Source: Streptomyces sp. NBC_01296 | Lineage (GTDB): Bacteria > Actinomycetota > Actinomycetes > Streptomycetales > Streptomycetaceae | Reading direction: 5' to 3' | DNA length: 64,000 nt | Assembly: GCF_035984415.1 (NCBI RefSeq) | Contig: NZ_CP130720.1 | Span: 2,170,001-2,234,000 of the forward strand | Shown: positions 40,865 through 48,745 of the stretch, in pieces | How the letters are laid out: each line of letters begins with the position of its first letter | How positions within the stretch are numbered: the stretch's first letter is position 1 | Translations under genes and position numbers: made by a program | Notes under the pieces: generated by a model | Database searches by the model: none | Told to the model about the DNA's origin: nothing | Seen by the model: the letters and a program-made list of their open reading frames with translations, nothing else

Positions 40865-42814
40865 ATGGCTGTCAAGAAGCGCACGTCCGCCAGGCCCGCG
40901 ACCGCCGGCTCCGCCGGAGCGGCCGGTTCGGCCGGTTCGGCCCGTTCGGCCGGTTCGACCCGTTCGGCCGGTACGACCCGTTCGGCGAACGGCCAGGACA
41001 AGCTGATCACCTCGCTCAAGCAATTCATCCGTACACGCGGGTCGAGCTACCTCAGCGACCCGAACGTGTCCTCGATCGGCATCGGCTACAAGGAGAAGAA
41101 CGGGAAGCGGAGCAAGGAACTGGCACTGCAGTTCACGGTGGACAAGAAGGTCCGGCCGGAGGGCGTACGCGACGTGGGGAGCGTCGAGATACCGGCGGTC
41201 ATCGACATAGGCGGCGGCGTGGAAGTGCCGACCGATGTCGTGCAGCGCAGCTACAAACCGCATTTCCTGGTGGTGCCCGAGGCCCAGACGCCCGAGCGGC
41301 AAAAGCGCGTCGACCCGGTCCGTCCCGGGGTGAGCGTCGGCAACGTCAAGGTGAGCGCCGGCACCCTCGGCTGCATCGTCTTCGACAAGAACGACGGCTC
41401 GACCTGTGTCCTGAGCAACTGGCACGTGCTCAACGGCCGCAAGGGCGTGCCGGGCGACGAGGTCGTCCAGCCCGGGACCGCCGACGACAGCCGCATCGCC
41501 CTGAACCGGCTCGGCACGCTCAAGCGCTCCCACCTCGGCCAGGTCGGCGACTGCGCCGTCGCCGGCATCACGGAACGCGACTTCGACACGGCCATCCTCG
41601 ATCTCGACGTCACGCCGACGCAGCTGGGCGAGCCGCAGATCGACGACAAGGTCGTCAAGAGCGGGCGGACCACCGGTGTCACGCACGGGGTGGTGACGCG
41701 GCCCTTCGCCAAGGTGAGCATCAACTACGGAGCGCCGGTCGGGGTGCGCGAGATCGAGTGCTTCGAGATAGGCCCCGACCCCGGCCACCCGGCGGACGGC
41801 GACGAGATCAGCCTGCCCGGCGACTCCGGTTCGGCCTGGCTGTTCAAGGCGCGCACCGGCAGGCCGACCGATGTACTGGCCGGTCTGCACTTCGGCGGGG
41901 AGAGCGACGCGGACCCCGAGGACCGGGCGCTGGCCTGCTTCCCCCACGCGGTCTTCGAGGAACTGAAGATCACCCTCCAGCCGCCGGCCCGCGGTTCGCT
42001 GGAGGCCGTGACCGGGTACGACCCGGGCTTCCTCACGGTGCCGATAGCCACCCCGCAGCTGGGCGCGGCCGTCAAGGCGGATGCCGTGCAGCTCTCCGGG
42101 ACCGAGGTCATCCCGTACACCCACTTCTCGCTGGCGCTGCACGGGAAGCGGCGGTTCGCGTTCTGGGTGGCCTGGAACATAGACGGCGGAGCCATCAAGA
42201 AGATCGACCGCAGCGGGATCGAGTTCAAGAAGGATCCGCGGCTGCCGGCCGACGTCCAGGTCGGCAACGAGATCTACAAGGGCAACCGGCTCGACCGGGG
42301 CCACATCGCGCGCCGCGCCGACCTGATCTGGGGGCCCATGCCCGAGGCGGACCGCGCCAACACCGACTCGTTCTTCTACACCAACATCACCCCGCAGATG
42401 GACGACTTCAACCAGAGTGCGAAGGCCGGCATCTGGGGTGAGCTGGAGAACGCCCTCTACGAGGAGATCGAGGTCGAGGGCCTGAAGGTCAGCGTGTTCG
42501 GCGGGCCGGTGTTCCAGGACGACGACCGCGTCTTCCGCGGCGTGCAGCTTCCGCGCGAGTTCTGGAAGGTGCTCGTGTACTCCGAGAAGGGCACCCTCAA
42601 GGCGAAGGCGTTCCTGCTGACCCAGAACCTGGTCCTGGCGGAGATCCTGGAGCTGGACGAGTTCCGGGTGTTCCAGATCAAGCTGGGCGAGATCCAGAAG
42701 CGGACCGGTCTCAAGTTCCCCGCCACGCTGCTCCAGGCGGACACGCTGGTGGTCCCGGAGGCCCTGGAGGACCGGACTCCGCTGGAGGGCCTGGCAGACA
42801 TCGACTGGGGCTAG
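40865..42814 (+). CDS. trypsin-like protease / DNA-RNA non-specific endonuclease (NUC1) fusion
   Basis: 649-aa two-domain protein with no signal peptide. An AGS-repeat tail (residues about 15-42) precedes a chymotrypsin-fold protease: His187 in LSNWHVL, Asp241 in DFDTAILDLD and Ser321 in PGDSGSAW, a complete triad. The C-terminal part (about 390-640) is a NUC1 nuclease with the DRGH motif in NRLDRGHIARR (His480) and FFYTNITPQMDDFNQ carrying the metal-binding Asn. Both active sites look intact. It stands alone, with 136 bp upstream and its end abutting DUF1697 on the other strand. A cytosolic protease-activated nuclease, for instance a defence or cell-death effector, is my inference; extracellular use is less likely. 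Confidence 0.88.
   Translation: MAVKKRTSARPATAGSAGAAGSAGSARSAGSTRSAGTTRSANGQDKLITSLKQFIRTRGSSYLSDPNVSSIGIGYKEKNGKRSKELALQFTVDKKVRPEGVRDVGSVEIPAVIDIGGGVEVPTDVVQRSYKPHFLVVPEAQTPERQKRVDPVRPGVSVGNVKVSAGTLGCIVFDKNDGSTCVLSNWHVLNGRKGVPGDEVVQPGTADDSRIALNRLGTLKRSHLGQVGDCAVAGITERDFDTAILDLDVTPTQLGEPQIDDKVVKSGRTTGVTHGVVTRPFAKVSINYGAPVGVREIECFEIGPDPGHPADGDEISLPGDSGSAWLFKARTGRPTDVLAGLHFGGESDADPEDRALACFPHAVFEELKITLQPPARGSLEAVTGYDPGFLTVPIATPQLGAAVKADAVQLSGTEVIPYTHFSLALHGKRRFAFWVAWNIDGGAIKKIDRSGIEFKKDPRLPADVQVGNEIYKGNRLDRGHIARRADLIWGPMPEADRANTDSFFYTNITPQMDDFNQSAKAGIWGELENALYEEIEVEGLKVSVFGGPVFQDDDRVFRGVQLPREFWKVLVYSEKGTLKAKAFLLTQNLVLAEILELDEFRVFQIKLGEIQKRTGLKFPATLLQADTLVVPEALEDRTPLEGLADIDWG
40907..40990. repeat. 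short tandem repeats encoding the AGS-rich tail
   Basis: Imperfect 9-bp/18-bp tandem units around GCCGGTTCG/GCCCGTTCG encode Ala-Gly-Ser, Ala-Arg-Ser and related triplets at the N-terminus of the protease-nuclease protein. Unit gain or loss would stay in frame. Not a CRISPR array. Confidence 0.75.
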
Positions 42815-43377
42815 GGGGTGTCCTCCGTCAGCTCGACGAGTTTGGCGACGGTGTTCCAGTTGCGGGTCGTCGCGGCGATGCCCTTGAACACGGCGGGCTT
42901 GGCGAGGGCCTCGCCCAGTTTGGAACGGCCCAGCCCGTTCGGGGCGTAGAGGTAGACGACCCGGTCGCCGATCCGGTACTCCTCCGGGAGGTACGCGGGC
43001 CCGTCGATCGAGGCGAACCGCCCCTCGGCCGGCTGCTCGGAGAGGAAGGTGGCGTGCAGCTGCCTGCCCTCGAGCTCGGCGGCCGGGAAGGGGCAGGCCT
43101 CGGCGACGGCGCGCAGGTAGCCGCCGTCGACCACCAGGCAGCGCACCGCGAAGCCGAAGTGGGCCTCGACGGCCCGCTCCAGATCGCGGGCCAGGGCGGC
43201 CATGTCCTTCTCCGTGCTGGCGAAGACGGCGTTGCCGCTCTGCAGGTACGTCTGCACGTCGGTGTGGCCGAGGCCCGCCAGGACCTCGCGCAGCTCGGCC
43301 ATCGGGACCTTCTTGGCCCCGCCGACGTTGATTCCGCGCAGCAGGGCCGCGTACTTCTTCGTGGTCTTCGTGGTCAT
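42811..43377 (-). CDS. DUF1697 family protein
   Basis: 188-aa single-domain protein of DUF1697: [22 protein letters not shown] at the N-terminus and [13 protein letters not shown] in the second strand are the family hallmarks; function unknown. ATG 43377 overlaps the stop of the glycosyltransferase gene by 4 nt, so the two are translated together, glycosyltransferase first. Its 3' end overlaps the end of the protease-nuclease gene by 4 bp. Confidence 0.92.
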   Translation of the reverse strand: MTTKTTKKYAALLRGINVGGAKKVPMAELREVLAGLGHTDVQTYLQSGNAVFASTEKDMAALARDLERAVEAHFGFAVRCLVVDGGYLRAVAEACPFPAAELEGRQLHATFLSEQPAEGRFASIDGPAYLPEEYRIGDRVVYLYAPNGLGRSKLGEALAKPAVFKGIAATTRNWNTVAKLVELTEDTP

Positions 43378-44609
43378 GACCGAACGATAGGACGGTGCAC
43401 CGACAGCGCGGGCAGTTCGGCCTCGACGAGGTCGGCGGCCTGTCGCGTACCGCCCTCGGCGGCCATCTGCATGCGGACGGCCTCGGCGCGGGCCGCGACC
43501 CCGGGATCCGCGACGAGCGCGAGGACGGCCGCCCGCAGGGTCGCGGCGTCGGCCTCGTCCATCGGGACGTGCCGGGCGACGCCGAGTCCCCGGAGCATGT
43601 CGGCGTTGGCGAACTGGTCGACGGCCTGCGGGACGGCGACCATCGGGGTGCCGGTGGCGAGGCCTTCCTGGCTGCCGCCGGCGCCCGCGTGGGTGATGAA
43701 GGCGTCGGCCCGGCGCAGGATGTCGAGCTGGGGAACCCAGCGGTGGACCTCGACGTTGGCGGGGACGGCGCCGAGTTCGGCCTCGTCGGTGAACTTGCCG
43801 ATCTGGAGGACGACATGCCAGTCGGGCAGGTCCCCGAAGGCCTCGATGCAGGCGCGGTAGAAGACGGGCTGCTTGGTGAAGGTCGAGCCGAGGGAGACCA
43901 GCAGCACCTTCTTCCCCTCCGCTGCCGCCGGGCGCTCCCAGGTGCCCTGGTCGGCGCTGCGGTCGCCCTGGCAGGAGCCGACGAAGGTGTGGACGGACGC
44001 GTCGACGCGGTCGGCGTGCGGCTGGAGGGCGCGCGGGATGAGCACGATGCTGCGGCGCGGCCGGCCGACGAAGCGGTCGCTGTCCTCGTCGATGCCGTTC
44101 TCGTCGAGCCAGGCGCGGAAGCGGGCGTAGTACGCCTGCCCGCGCTCGGAGGCGCGCAGTTCGGCGGTCATCGGCGCGGCGACCTCCTCCTCGTACCCGG
44201 TCCAGGCGACCAGGTTCGGGGAGAGGGAGACGGCGGGGACGCCCCAGCGGTGGGCGAGGACGGGCGCCGGGTAGGCGGTGATGTCGTGGATGACCAGGTC
44301 GGGCTCGTCGCCCTCGAAGGCGGCCGCGAGCTGCGGCAGGGCCTGCACGGCGTCGTTCAGGAACGGCTCGATGCTGTCGATGAGCTCGGTGCCCCAGGCC
44401 TCGGGCTCGTCGCCGGTGGGGAGGGTGGAGTTCCAGATCACCGGTGTCGCGCCGGTCTCCGCGATCTTCTCGGCGAAGGAGGCGGGGATGGCGTAGCTGA
44501 CGCGGTGGCCGCGGGCGACGAGTTCCCGGATCACTTCGATGCTCGGGTTCACGTGCCCGTGGGCGGCGATCGAGAACATGGCGATGTGTGCGGGCTGGGC
44601 TGGGGTCAT
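43374..44609 (-). CDS. macrolide-type (MGT) UDP-glycosyltransferase
   Basis: 411-aa GT-B glycosyltransferase (GT1, MGT subgroup). N-terminal acceptor lobe begins [22 protein letters not shown] with the catalytic histidine in AHGHVNPS (about residue 17). The C-terminal donor lobe has [61 protein letters not shown] (about 290-340), the sugar-nucleotide signature with HAGAGGSQE and DQ. Streptomyces Mgt enzymes inactivate macrolides by UDP-dependent glucosylation; the native acceptor is not known. It is first in a two-gene unit with DUF1697. Confidence 0.93.
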   Translation of the reverse strand: MTPAQPAHIAMFSIAAHGHVNPSIEVIRELVARGHRVSYAIPASFAEKIAETGATPVIWNSTLPTGDEPEAWGTELIDSIEPFLNDAVQALPQLAAAFEGDEPDLVIHDITAYPAPVLAHRWGVPAVSLSPNLVAWTGYEEEVAAPMTAELRASERGQAYYARFRAWLDENGIDEDSDRFVGRPRRSIVLIPRALQPHADRVDASVHTFVGSCQGDRSADQGTWERPAAAEGKKVLLVSLGSTFTKQPVFYRACIEAFGDLPDWHVVLQIGKFTDEAELGAVPANVEVHRWVPQLDILRRADAFITHAGAGGSQEGLATGTPMVAVPQAVDQFANADMLRGLGVARHVPMDEADAATLRAAVLALVADPGVAARAEAVRMQMAAEGGTRQAADLVEAELPALSVHRPIVRS

Positions 44610-44754
44610 GCAACGAGCCTAACGAGACGATACGTCTCGTGCAACGGAGATATCCGGCCGCCGGAACGGGAGCCGCTGGGGCGCGGGCGGGGGGCGAAGC
44701 CGTGGGAATGCAAGACTTGGCGGATTCGCGGTGATCCGGATGCGGAGAGGTGTC

Positions 44755-45606
44755 ATGGACGAGGCGCAGGCCAGGGGTGTGCTGGCGGCGGCGGGGCTCA
44801 CGGGGCCGGCCGCGTTGCTGGCGCTGGGCGAGAACGCCGTCTTCGCAGCCGGCGATCTGGTGGTGAAGGTCGGCCGGGAGGCGGCGCTGCTGGAGCGGGC
44901 CGGGCGGGAGCTCGCCGTGGCGGGCTGGCTCGAGGAGGCCGGGATCCCGGCGGTCCGCGCCGCCGAGCCGAAGCCGCGGCTGGTGGCGGGACACCCGGTG
45001 ACCCTGTGGCACCGCCTCGCGGATGCGGTCCGGCCGGCCGGTCCCGAGGACCTGGCGGTGCTGTTGCGACAGATCCATGCCCTCCCGGCGGCGCCGTTCG
45101 CGCTGCCCGCGCGGGACCTGCTGGGCGGGGTCGAGCGCTGGCTGCGGCTGGCGGGCGAGGCCGTCGACCCGGCCGACGCGGCGTACCTGCGCGCCCGGCG
45201 CGATGCGTACGCCGGCGAGGTCGCCGCGCTCGCCCCGCACCTGCCGCCGGGCCCGATCCACGGCGACGCCCTCCCCCGCAATGTCCACGTGGGCCCGGAC
45301 GGGCCGGTCCTGGTGGACCTGGAGACCGTCTCGGCCGATCTGCGCGAACACGACCTGGTGGTGATGGCCCTCTCCCGCGACCGGTACGGGCTGCCGCCGC
45401 AGGCGTACGAGGCCTTCGTGGCGGCGTACGGATGGGACGTGCGCGACTGGGCGGGCTGCGCGGTGCTGCGGGGCGCCCGCGAGACGGCCAGCTGCGCCTG
45501 GGTCGCCCAGCACGCCCCGACGAACCCGAAGGCACTGGCCGAATTCCGGCGCCGGGTGGCCTCCCTGCGCGACGGCGACCCCGAAATGCGGTGGCACGCG
45601 TTCTAG
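44755..45606 (+). CDS. aminoglycoside phosphotransferase-family kinase
   Basis: 283-aa kinase-like protein of the APH/choline-kinase fold. Brenner's catalytic loop is IHGDALPRNVHV (about residues 176-187, catalytic Asp in HGD) and the metal-binding Asp is in LVDLETVSADLREHDLVVM. The N-lobe lysine is in DLVVKVGREAALLERAGRELAVAGWL. Family members phosphorylate antibiotics, small alcohols or choline; the substrate cannot be told. ATG 44755 follows GAGAGGTG and is preferred to ATG 44731. Divergent from the glycosyltransferase gene. Confidence 0.9.
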   Translation: MDEAQARGVLAAAGLTGPAALLALGENAVFAAGDLVVKVGREAALLERAGRELAVAGWLEEAGIPAVRAAEPKPRLVAGHPVTLWHRLADAVRPAGPEDLAVLLRQIHALPAAPFALPARDLLGGVERWLRLAGEAVDPADAAYLRARRDAYAGEVAALAPHLPPGPIHGDALPRNVHVGPDGPVLVDLETVSADLREHDLVVMALSRDRYGLPPQAYEAFVAAYGWDVRDWAGCAVLRGARETASCAWVAQHAPTNPKALAEFRRRVASLRDGDPEMRWHAF

Positions 45607-45629
45607 GAGTGCCGTATCCAGGACCGCAT

Positions 45630-46256
45630 ATGAGACTGCACACCACGATCCACACCGCCCGCCTGGGTGCGACGGAGTTCAAAGTCATCCGCCCGGCCCG
45701 GACCCCGGCCCGCGCGGTGCTCCTCGACGGCCCCTGGTACCTGAACGGCTGGTTCGACCAGGAGGCCGCGCAGATCACCGCGGGGCTCTGGGCCCTCGCG
45801 GCCGCCTCGCCCCGGTCGCTGGTCCACCTGCCGATCCGGGCCAACGCGGCGGGCGGACCGGACACGGGCGCGGGGCGCCCGCTCGACCTCGTCCTGCTGC
45901 ACCACTCCCTGCAGTTCGCCCCGTCCCGGTGGAAGGAGCTGCGCGGCCGGCTCGGCCCCGGGCGCCCGCGCACCGTGGACCTGCCCGCCCCCGACCCCGA
46001 TGCGGAGCCCGACGCATCGGGCCTCCACCACCGGGAGAACCGGGACCGGTTCCGCCAGGGCATCCACAGCGAGACGCTGTTCATGACGGGCAGCGCGCGG
46101 ACGTTGCGGGAAGCCGCCGTACAGTTCGCCGACCTCGCCCGCACGGGCCCCGGCCAGGTGTTCAACCACGGGGGCAGGCACTTCTGCCGGAGCGTGGACT
46201 GCGATCCCCAAGACCGCGACCTGCACCTCGAGTACTGCGAGGAGTGGCCTGCGTGA
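45630..46256 (+). CDS. hypothetical protein of about 208 aa
   Basis: 208-aa soluble protein starting at ATG 45630, 23 nt after the APH-like gene and probably co-transcribed. No family is recognised. The sequence has an N-terminal beta-rich part (HTTIHTARLGATEFKVIRPA), a DGPWYLNGWFDQEAAQIT segment, and a His/Cys-rich C-terminus (VFNHGGRHFCRSVDCDPQDRDLHLEYCEEW) with three cysteines and several histidines that might bind a metal. No signal peptide or membrane helix. Confidence 0.75.
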   Translation: MRLHTTIHTARLGATEFKVIRPARTPARAVLLDGPWYLNGWFDQEAAQITAGLWALAAASPRSLVHLPIRANAAGGPDTGAGRPLDLVLLHHSLQFAPSRWKELRGRLGPGRPRTVDLPAPDPDAEPDASGLHHRENRDRFRQGIHSETLFMTGSARTLREAAVQFADLARTGPGQVFNHGGRHFCRSVDCDPQDRDLHLEYCEEWPA

Positions 46257-46309
46257 CCGCGTGGCCGGCACAGCCCTCAGGCCGGCACGCCCTCAGGCCG
46301 AAACAGCCC

Positions 46310-47038
46310 TCAGGCCGACGCCGGCAGCAGGCTCCGCAGCGGCCACGCCGTGTCGATCACCGCGTCCGGGGTGCCCTGCCGGCGCAGGTACGACTGGAAG
46401 TCGCGGGCCCAGCGCTCGTGCCAGCCGCCCTGGCGGGTGTGCAGGTCGGCCGGGGTGAGCGCCGCCACCTCCGGGTGGCGGGCGGCTATCGCGCGGGCCA
46501 CCTGCACCGCGGCCAGCGCGTCGGCGCCCGCGTCGTGCGCGGCGTCCAGGGTCACCCCGTACACCCCGCACACCGCCTCCAGGGTCCGCTTGCCGCGCCG
46601 GTAGCGGTCCACGGCCCGGTCGATGGTCAGCGGGTCCACCACCGGCCCCGTCTGCTGCGCCCCGCCCAGCCGGTCGGCCAGCGAGGGCAGCCCGTGCCGG
46701 GCCAGCTCGGCCGTCAGCAGGGTCAGGTCGAAGGCTGCGTTGTACGCGACGACCACCGCGCCCCGCCGCCAGTGCTCGACCAGCGCCTGCGCGACCTCGT
46801 CCGCGACCTCCCGCACCGGGCGGCCCTCCGCCACCGCGCGCTCCGTGCTGATCCCGTGGATCGCCGAGGCGCCCTCGGGAATCGGTATCCCCGGGTCCGC
46901 GAGCCAGCCGCGCCGTTCGCGCACCTCGCCCGCCCGCACCTCGACCACCGCCGCCGTCACGATCCGCGACTCCCCCGGCTCCGTGCCGGTCGTCTCCAGG
47001 TCGAATCCGATCAGCACACCGCCGTGCCAGTCCCCCAT
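46310..47038 (-). CDS. DnaQ-like 3'-5' exonuclease (epsilon-type)
   Basis: 242-aa DEDD exonuclease. ExoI is LIGFDLETTGTEPGESRIV (Asp11, Glu13), ExoII NAAFDLTLL (about residue 100), and ExoIII HDAGADALAAVQVARAI (about 167-183), giving the DEDDh set. It could proofread, process RNA or nick damaged ends; this lone copy, outside any polymerase operon, is common in Streptomyces. ATG 47038 is chosen; the ORF reads 20 residues further upstream without a good ribosome-binding site. Confidence 0.9.
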   Translation of the reverse strand: MGDWHGGVLIGFDLETTGTEPGESRIVTAAVVEVRAGEVRERRGWLADPGIPIPEGASAIHGISTERAVAEGRPVREVADEVAQALVEHWRRGAVVVAYNAAFDLTLLTAELARHGLPSLADRLGGAQQTGPVVDPLTIDRAVDRYRRGKRTLEAVCGVYGVTLDAAHDAGADALAAVQVARAIAARHPEVAALTPADLHTRQGGWHERWARDFQSYLRRQGTPDAVIDTAWPLRSLLPASA

Positions 47039-47139
47039 GCCGCGCCAGTTCTCCACCCCGTGCCCCTCCCCCGTACTCCCCGTGCACCCCGTACACACCT
47101 TTGGTCAACGACTTTCAGCCTGCCACGGGGCACTGACAG

Positions 47140-48450
47140 TCACGACACCGGGCGGGAGTCCTCCCAGATCGACTCGAATTCCTCCCGGTACGTCGGGAAG
47201 AGCCCGTGCTCCGCGTCCCGCGAGGAACCGCGGGCGCCGCCGCCCCGAAGCACCAGCACCGGCGCCTCCATGCCGCGCGCCCGGCGCAGGTACGACTGCA
47301 CCACCGCGATGCCCGAGGACTCCCCCTCCACCAGGTAGGCGGTGAAGCGGGGCGTCTCGTCGAAGACGTGGATCTCGAACCGCGAGGGATCCCGCAGCCC
47401 CGCCCGCACCCGGCGCACGTGCAGGATGTTCATCTCCACCGAGCGGCTCAGCTCGCCCTTGCGCAGGCCGAGCTCCCGCTCCCGCCGCTTCACGGCGCTG
47501 CTGGCCGGGTTCAGGAACAGCAGCCGGACGCGGCAGCCGGCCTCCGTGAGGCGCACGAGTCTTCGGCCCGAGAAGTTCTGCACCAGCAGGTTGAGCCCTA
47601 TGCCGATGGCGTCGAGCCGCCGCGCCCCGCCGAACAGGTCCTCCGCCGGGAGCTGGCGCTGCAGCCGCACCCGGTCCGGGTGGACCGAGATGACGTCCGC
47701 GTACCGGTCGCCCACCAGGTCCTCGACCGCGTCGATCGGCAGCCGGTCCGCCCCCGGGGAGCCCGCGCCGCCGCCCAGCACCTCCAGCAGCCGCGCCGAG
47801 GCGCGCTCCGCCTGCTCCAGCACCGCCCGCGACAGCGCCCGGTTGCGGGAGACCACGTTGCGGGTGACCTCCAGCTCGTCGAGCGCGAGCTCGATCTCCC
47901 GCCGGTCGTCGAAGTACGGCTCGAAGCACGGCCAGTGCTGGACCATGAGCTCCCGCAGCTGCGGGAGCGTCAGGAAGCTCAGCACGTTGTCGTCGGCCGG
48001 GTCCAGCAGGTAGCCCTTGCGCCGGCTGACCTCGCGGACCGCGACGGCCCGCTGCACCCACTCCTGGCCGGCAGGTCCGGCGGCCGCGACCACCCAGTCG
48101 TCCCCGCCGTGCACGGGCTCGTAGATCGGCCGCAGCACCGCGCCGACGACGGCGCGCAGCCTCTGCTCGATCAGGTTCAGCCAGATGTACGCACGCCCGG
48201 CGCGCTGCGCCCGGGTCCGGACCTCGCTCCACGCGTCCGCGCCCCAGTCCAGCTCGGCCCCGGCCCGCACGCTCCCGGCCGCCGTCGGGGCCAGCGACAC
48301 CGCCCCGGCCGGCACCCCCGTGGGAACGCCGCCCGACACGCCGCCCGACACCCCGCCGGGCGCACCACCGGGTGCACCTCCTGGGGCGTCCGCCGGGCCG
48401 CCCTCGTGACCGCTGTCACCAGGGGGCAGCTCCAGACCTCCCGAGCTCAC
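47140..48450 (-). CDS. SAV2148-like HEPN-domain protein
   Basis: 436-aa protein from GTG 48450. The N-terminus is Gly/Pro/Ala-rich with GGAPGGAPGGVSGGVSGG repeats (about residues 15-50). The helical middle resembles a HEPN domain and includes RELMVQH (an R-x5-H pattern) and a long helical RNVVSRNRALSRAVLEQAERA region. The C-terminus (about 260-430) resembles a DUF5919/phospholipase D-like fold (LTEAGCRVRLLFLNPASSAVKRRE, RFEIHVFDETPRFTAYLVE), lacking visible HKD motifs. Streptomyces proteins of this kind are conserved and uncharacterised. HEPN suggests RNA binding or RNase activity, which is inference. Confidence 0.82.
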   Translation of the reverse strand: MSSGGLELPPGDSGHEGGPADAPGGAPGGAPGGVSGGVSGGVPTGVPAGAVSLAPTAAGSVRAGAELDWGADAWSEVRTRAQRAGRAYIWLNLIEQRLRAVVGAVLRPIYEPVHGGDDWVVAAAGPAGQEWVQRAVAVREVSRRKGYLLDPADDNVLSFLTLPQLRELMVQHWPCFEPYFDDRREIELALDELEVTRNVVSRNRALSRAVLEQAERASARLLEVLGGGAGSPGADRLPIDAVEDLVGDRYADVISVHPDRVRLQRQLPAEDLFGGARRLDAIGIGLNLLVQNFSGRRLVRLTEAGCRVRLLFLNPASSAVKRRERELGLRKGELSRSVEMNILHVRRVRAGLRDPSRFEIHVFDETPRFTAYLVEGESSGIAVVQSYLRRARGMEAPVLVLRGGGARGSSRDAEHGLFPTYREEFESIWEDSRPVS

Positions 48451-48745
48451 CCGTGCACCGCCTTCTGCGTCTGGACGCCCGTCTCCAGTGATCACGGAAG
48501 GGTACTCCGAGCGCGGCGCCCGATGCAGCCCGATGGCCCTTACACCGGTGGTCCGTTGACCCATTATCCGATGCCCGCATAGTCCGCTGACCCGCATATC
48601 AGCTCTCCGGGTCACCCGGGAGGAGCATCCCAAGTCCCCGCGTGCGGGCCCACTTTCGGGGAAGATCTGCAGTGACGTGGTCCACGCCGGATCAGCCCGA
48701 ACCATCAGCCCGACAGCCGGGGGAACGAGGGGAAGAGTCGTATCC
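48451..48745. promoter_or_regulatory. divergent SAV2148-like/glgX control region
   Basis: 295-bp gap between the divergent HEPN-protein and GlgX genes. It contains a near-perfect direct repeat GTCCGTTGACCC / GTCCGCTGACCC (48551-48562 and 48582-48593, 31-bp period, about three helix turns) in a moderately A/T-rich patch. TTGACC in the first copy could be a -35 box. No other clear signal until the GAGGGGAAG ribosome-binding site of glgX. Confidence 0.4.

Noticed and set aside
40907-40990. Short tandem repeats as a possible CRISPR array
   Set aside because: Units are 9-18 bp, in frame and contiguous without spacers; they encode the AGS-rich tail of a protein.
48677-48745. Upstream extension of glgX to ATG 48677
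   Set aside because: The added residues are unlike the conserved GlgX start, and the ribosome-binding site GAGGGGAAG points to ATG 48746.
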